Both the position numbers and the translations under genes were made by a program. From Saturnia japonica (Eukaryota; Arthropoda; Insecta; Lepidoptera; Saturniidae), in the NCBI GenBank assembly GCA_033032175.1, contig CM065312.1, positions 8,866,001-8,930,000 of the forward strand: 64,000 nt of DNA, read 5' to 3'. The notes below the pieces were generated by a model, which saw only the letters and a list, made by a program, of their open reading frames with translations, was not told where the DNA came from and ran no database searches. Shown in pieces: positions 59,011 through 64,000 of this stretch (the first letter of the stretch is position 1; the number at the start of each line of letters is the position of its first letter).

Positions 59011-59175
59011 ACAGAAATAGTATCCATGGCGATTGTGGAAAGGAATTTAGGAATTTATTGGTTGATGGACGAAATAGAAGACCACATCGTAGATATCTCC
59101 ACAGTATTAAGCAAAAGTATGTTTGACCTTAGGAGACGGTACCATCATAGCATAATTGGTAAATATATATTATAA
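59011..59175. other. Unassigned spacer
   Basis: It follows the refrain zones without a break in character; no gene is visible. Confidence 0.35.
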
Positions 59176-59793
59176 CTAGCTGTGCCCCACGGTTCCACCC
59201 GTGTTTATATCCGACAAATACCGCGCCGCCAACGCGACGCACCCGTGTTGTCTATCATAATTATTGTTCTCACTTCCCGCAAGTACAAATTATTTTAATT
59301 TTTCATTATCTCCTAAACTATGTGTCCACATAACATACTATAAAGGGCAAAATATAACTTCATAAAATTGTCATTATGATGAAATAGCTTTTGTTCGTAA
59401 GGATTAATATGATAATCATAAAAATAATGATCGTAAATCAATTTTTAATCTTCAACAAAAAACTCGCAAAATTGCTTATGCTATTAAGAAATAAGCATAT
59501 GTTATCGGGGACTTTTTTTAGATATACTAAGGAACAATATTACTAACCATTACACCCGCGTACGCGCGGGCGAAGTTCCGCAACACTTTCATTTCTACTT
59601 ACTTAACAAAAATCAATAGCTAGCTGAGAGGTGTAGCTTTGTTCCAGATAGCCTATACTATTCTTCGTAAATCTGACTATCATATAAAAAAAGAATTTTT
59701 CGAATCCGACTGCTAACAGTTGTCCAGAGATTACCGTGTTTAAATAAACTAACAAAAAAGCTCGTCCGCTTTACTAAATTATTAATAGTATAA
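59176..59793 (-). mobile_element. Helitron-like element, family 5b, reverse copy
   Basis: Plus-strand CTAGCTGTGCCCCACGG after A marks the 3' end; the 5' end lies near 59793 (complement tatactattaataatttag). It matches 34849-35583 and 53208-53858. An added G+C piece at about 59545-59575 (cacccgcgtacgcgcgggcg) looks like a second, internal Helitron-type 3' tail. Confidence 0.72.
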
Positions 59794-60759
59794 AAAAATG
59801 TCGGTTTTAGAGAGATCGATCTTTTAGACTTCGATTTTTTGTGAATCGATACATCAGAGTTTGATTCAAATCGATCTTTTTCGGAATTAATTGCCATCCC
59901 TAGCAGCGGTGCGGCACTCGATTCGCTTCCGTGATAGTATCCAACCTAGGGTGACCCCTTTTTAATATGATTTATCATATAGATCTAAGGTCAACTCATA
60001 TTGTATTATTCAAAATTCTCTGAAACTGTACATATTTTAACTTTATATAATCTTTCAATCATCATCATTTTACAAACCAGTTTCAAAGTTTCAGTCAATT
60101 CAACTGAAGAGCTATTTTATAGCATTTTCATCAACAAATATTCGACGTTATTTTTAAAATTGATATAACTTTTTTATTTATGAACTTATTGAAGTAAAAC
60201 AAACACTAAATGTTAAGTGAACCTTACCACATTATATTAGTGAAAACCGTTTCCAAATCGGTTAAGCCGTTTCTGAGATTAACGCGCACAAAAATTGGCA
60301 AACAGACAAACAGACAAAAATTTTAACAATCATTGTTTTGGGTTCTACTGCGTTGATAAAGGCCCCTAATATTAGTTTTTCTTATATATCTCCTATTTAC
60401 AGACATCGATCAGTTACGTTTTTATTATATGTATAGATATAGATATAGATAGATAGATATAGATATAGAAGATATAGAATAGAATATACAGATTACCGAA
60501 GCAATTACACTTAAACACAAAACGGAAAATATATTGTGATAGCAATGGCAGTAATGAACACGCATCAAGCTATAAAAGTTCATGAGTAAAGGTTGTGAGG
60601 TTATTCTTTGTGAACATCTACTACTACTACATCCATATATCTCACCATATACCACGATAAACCCAAAATGATGGTGGTGGATCGAAAGACTAACAATCCA
60701 ACTGGCAAGTTGTCCAGAGTTACATCTACCGGGTATCCACAATCACAAATACTGGAAGT
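59794..60759. other. Unassigned stretch with an ATAG microsatellite
   Basis: Positions 60240-60420 carry the phrase cggttaagccgtttctgaga and a cagacaaacagacaaaaatt run, typical of small Helitron-like repeats, without clear ends. No gene is visible. Confidence 0.4.
60429..60485 (+). repeat. (GATATA/GATA)n microsatellite
   Basis: Repeats of agatat and agat with minor interruptions. Confidence 0.9.
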
Positions 60760-61340
60760 TGTGAAGAAGAAATTAAAATGTGTACCCTGACCAGATCAAA
60801 CGTGGAAAAGCTCATGAAGATATGAAAAGATCACCGCGTAACTTAAAACACCAAGGTTCGCTAAATGAGATGCTTAATATTTCCTATTTTCCTGTATGGA
60901 GCTAAAACATGGACGATCCATCGAAAATATCGTAAAAAGATTGCTACCCTTGAAATTTGGTGCTTGAAGCGCTTGCTGAGAATAAAATGGACTGCTCACC
61001 GCACATCGCGAAAGAGCTTCGCATCAAACAGACTTTCGACGAACGTGCAAATGCGAATGAATACTTAAGATGTTTGGACATATCATCCGCAATGAAAGCT
61101 CATTGGAACGATTGATCATTGATACAAGGAAGAGTAGAAGTTCAACGTTCTCGCGGCCGATCACTCGCAAAATAGACAGACTTCAATAAATTATCTACGT
61201 AGTGCTCTCTCACTTAATGTACACACAGTGCCACGACTAGAGAGAGATGGATAAGTCTCGCAAAAGCCGCAACCAACCTATTAGTCGATCCATGAGCATG
61301 ACCACTCCGCTAGGAGTGTACGACTAAGAAGAACTACTAT
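60760..61340 (+). pseudogene. LINE polymerase C-terminal remnant
   Basis: The open piece 60865-61068 reads MRCLIFPIFLYGAKTWTI, then a lysine-rich stretch, then LEIWCLKRLLRIKWT, the region after the reverse transcriptase core in RTE and related LINEs (pattern LLYG.E.W...E.WC.RR.L.I.WT). Further downstream, in other frames, ISRSMSMTTPLG near 61280-61310 resembles the protein end. Frameshifts and stops break it. It is 5'-truncated and dead. Confidence 0.75.
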
Positions 61341-62689
61341 AGCTGATTGCAGGCTGGGACAGGTTATCCGCCAAATCTGATATTATGCTGGTTTATTAGC
61401 ACACTATTTATGCCTATTAGTTGAGCACATACGGTGATGACTTGGCTATATCGTGCCTACAGCAAGTGGTTGATAGACTAGGTAGACTGAGAGTCTGCAA
61501 TGGGGAATACCTGGATAATCTGAATAATGTGCGGGTAAGGCTGAGCCGCATGGGCAGTGGTATATGCTTCGTACCAAAGTGCCCCGTTTGACCTAAAGGT
61601 ATCATAATCTTATATCTTCATTTATAATTGTTTAATTGAGAGCTAAGCAGTTGTAAAGTCACACTGCAACTATTCAGTGACAAGTATTCAGGTTGTGATA
61701 AATATTAAGTCTTAACCTAGTGAGATGAGTGAATTTGGTGGAACATCTAGTGTATCTATGAGATAATCATGTACTCTAAAGCAGGAGATTTTCAAGTACC
61801 GTGTTCTTGGAGCAGCACTTGGATTTAGAACGAGTCTGTACTGCAAACAGAAGCCGTGAATGTTACGCTATAACTACGACAACTTTTGATAATACCGTGT
61901 GGGAGGAAGACCATCAGGTCATCAACATTTGTTGATCACCAGCGAACATTAGTATACAGCAAGAAGACGGTTCTCACTTCTGTGAGTAAGGGAAAATGAA
62001 GGGAAGATATTAAAAAAAGTATACTTCAAAAGTAATCCTCGTTAACACTTTAGCAAGAGGAACCGTGGATGCTGCGGCATCCTTTTAAGAAGTTTTCCTT
62101 GTTTCCGTGGATGCGAAATCAAGGTGCTACGAAACGATTATCATTGTTTCCATTAATACTAAAGTGAAATGTGCCGTAGGTAGGTGCGGCGCTAAATCAA
62201 TGTTGCGGTGTCCACTACCCATAAGAGATATCTGACGTCGAAACAAGTTTTTGTTTCATGCGGCAAGAACGGGCCCATAGTATCTAAGAGCTAAGATGGA
62301 AACGCGGGCGCTGGCGGCGCTCTTTCAGGGGACCAGGGGAGTTAAAGCAGAGGAAACAGCGTGGTAACCGAGGGACGTGACAATAACTGTGATAACTGTT
62401 TGCGGGTGAATGTATGCTCACGATTGCATACGAAAAACTACTCGGAGTAATGTAACTGCTGAACTATATTTGTTTGATGTTGAAAAGGTAAACCTCTACT
62501 AAGACTCCAAATAAAATGTTGGTTGTATCACAAGAGATGATGAAGACATAGGTAACAATGGTAAAGTAATAAAACAGAAAAACTGAAGAGAAAAACCAAG
62601 ATTTGGAAAAGTTTTGGGAGTTCCCGTTTTCACAAACCGTTAAAAACCATTTTTGGAAGATTTTCTAAGCCATGTGCTTCGGTTTAGAG
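61341..62689. other. Unassigned stretch, less AT-rich than average
   Basis: No frame is open for long and no family is recognised. It lies between a LINE remnant and a Ty3/gypsy pol end, so it may contain more decayed retrotransposon. A GC-rich spot at 62300-62330 (acgcgggcgctggcggcgct) stands out. Confidence 0.35.
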
Positions 62690-62696
62690 ACTAAAG

Positions 62697-63000
62697 ACAG
62701 TTTAGAGACAAGATTCCGGCAGCACCAGACATGGAGTACAAAACAATAGACGAAGAGGTGAGAGACAGAGATCTGCAAATGAAGGTGAAAGGGAAGGAGT
62801 ATGGGGATCTCAAAAGGAAAGCGACAGATAGCAACTTGGAAATTGGTAAAAAGTATTCAAAAATAATAAGTTGACCTCCAATTTCAATCCCACTACTCAT
62901 ATAGTAACGGGCGTGAGTGGTGGCGATGTTAGTGTCCGGAATGATGAAACCGGGAAAGAATACCGCTGGAATGTAGTTCACTTAAAGAAAATAAATGAAT
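62697..63000 (+). pseudogene. End of a Ty3/gypsy LTR retrotransposon pol gene (integrase C-terminus)
   Basis: Two frames follow each other. The first has RDKIPAAPDMEY and EVRDRDLQMKVKGKEYGDLK, the charged stretch near the end of the integrase in insect Ty3/gypsy elements. After a frameshift near 62860 the second reads NFNPTTHIVTGVSGGDVSV and then RNVVHL-type residues (WNVVHLKKI) before stops at about 62999. In this family the C-terminal part folds as a small beta barrel that binds DNA. Protease, reverse transcriptase and the integrase core are not present upstream. No LTR could be tied to it. Confidence 0.75.
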
Positions 63001-64000
63001 AATTAAGACTGTAGTTAATCAAAATAGTAGTAATAATGATTTAGGAGAAAATGATGAAATAGCGTAAATTATTTGTTGATTGTTAATACACTTTCATATT
63101 GTTGTCTACTGTTATCAACTACGTTTATATGATTGTTACACAAGTAAAATTGTTCGGTCGTGCAAATTTTGACTTAACCTAAAACACTGAATGAATGAAT
63201 AAACTAGCAAGCTTAATCCTATCATAGAATTATTTTCAGCTAACCAACGGTAATATTAACATTACTCGTATGAATCGAAAGTTAATCGAATTAATCTAAC
63301 AATGTTGTACATTTAATATATTAGAGCATTTTTTTAATTTGGAATAAAAATACATATTTACGTCATTTCTACATTATTTCTGTAGCAACACACAACGAAG
63401 AATATTGACTGGAATAATTTAATCTTGTTGTTTGGCGTCAGGTATTCAGTAATTCAATTGTTCCATATTACAATTTCAATTATGGTTATAGTTTATTTTT
63501 GTCATTTAATTTAAACAGCTTACACGTCCCTCAATGGATTAAAAGCCTAATCGTATTATCGATTGTTTTTAATAAAGGATCGATAATCGTAAAATCAACT
63601 TCCAATTTAAGTTATACTATACTATTTCCATTTCCTTATTTTCTCGATGACAGTTCTAATTTGATAGTTGTAGTGTTGTGACCAAATAAGTAATGATATC
63701 GATCTCAATGAATGTCGATATGAAAAAAGTAGTGACGATTATAAAGAAATGGAAATGGTATACGTCTCTAAAATAAACACTTAACATGACGTGTCATGTT
63801 CATGTTCTTATGATGAACCAGTTAGAAAATATAACATACTATGCTATAAAAATACATGTAAACATACTTTCCATTTTTAACCTTTATAAAAAAATCTAAC
63901 TAAATTTATATTTTTAAATCGGCTTCTACGAGAAAATATTTTATCCTATAAGAAGCTTGGTGGATAGTTTCTAGGTCATAGACAGTTTAACTCGAGCGGT
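63001..64000. other. Unassigned AT-rich stretch
   Basis: No gene or clear repeat is visible; the frame at 63499-63681 has no family resemblance. Confidence 0.4.

Overview
The window reads as intergenic, repeat-dominated insect nuclear DNA, most likely from a moth or butterfly. The evidence is an AT-rich background, tRNA-derived SINEs of a type common in Lepidoptera, 3' ends of RTE-type LINEs with the lepidopteran C-terminal coding pattern, and many short Helitron-like elements with 5' TC and 3' CTAG ends inserted between A and T. I found no host gene. Order and species cannot be fixed from the sequence alone.

Layout. 0-5 kb: a reverse Helitron-like element (31-964), a partly duplicated Helitron 3' end with its flank (1540-1960 and 2875-3330), another Helitron-like element and a LINE fragment. 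5-8.9 kb: LINE ends, a SINE and a GT microsatellite. 8.9-13.4 kb: a Helitron-like element split by Tc1 element copy 1 (8905-11698), whose transposase gene is dead and which holds a further 1.2 kb AT-rich insertion; a second Helitron-like element follows directly. 15.9-18.5 kb: a three-level nest, Helitron-like > 27-bp-TIR element with a conserved protein of unknown role > 874-bp solo LTR. 21-23.4 kb: small MITEs. 24.9-25.6 kb: an LTR-like promoter and poly(A) unit. 26-31.4 kb: LINE and SINE pieces, a reverse Helitron-like element and a decayed Tc1 element (29949-31370). 33-35.6 kb: a run of four Helitron-like elements, one holding a piece of the LTR-like unit. 36.4-39.6 kb: a candidate solo LTR, a second SINE type and another Helitron-like copy. 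42.6-46.4 kb: a second three-level nest, Helitron-like > Tc1 copy 2 with the only intact gene in the window > DD41D mariner-type element. 46.5-51.6 kb: a fold-back MITE, a second 3-bp-TSD element, a LINE end and an interrupted Helitron-like element. 53.2-56.4 kb: a Helitron-like element followed by a broken Jockey/CR1-type LINE that contains a 117-bp patch copied from that neighbour. 58-59 kb: three zones of short degenerate refrains. 59.2-63 kb: a reverse Helitron-like element, a LINE remnant and the end of a Ty3/gypsy pol gene.

The only complete reading frame with a recognised product is the 340-residue Tc1-family (DD34E) transposase at 43259-44281. No genes act together here as a pathway. 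The interest lies in the order of insertions, which can be read because filled and unfilled versions of several sites occur in the same window.
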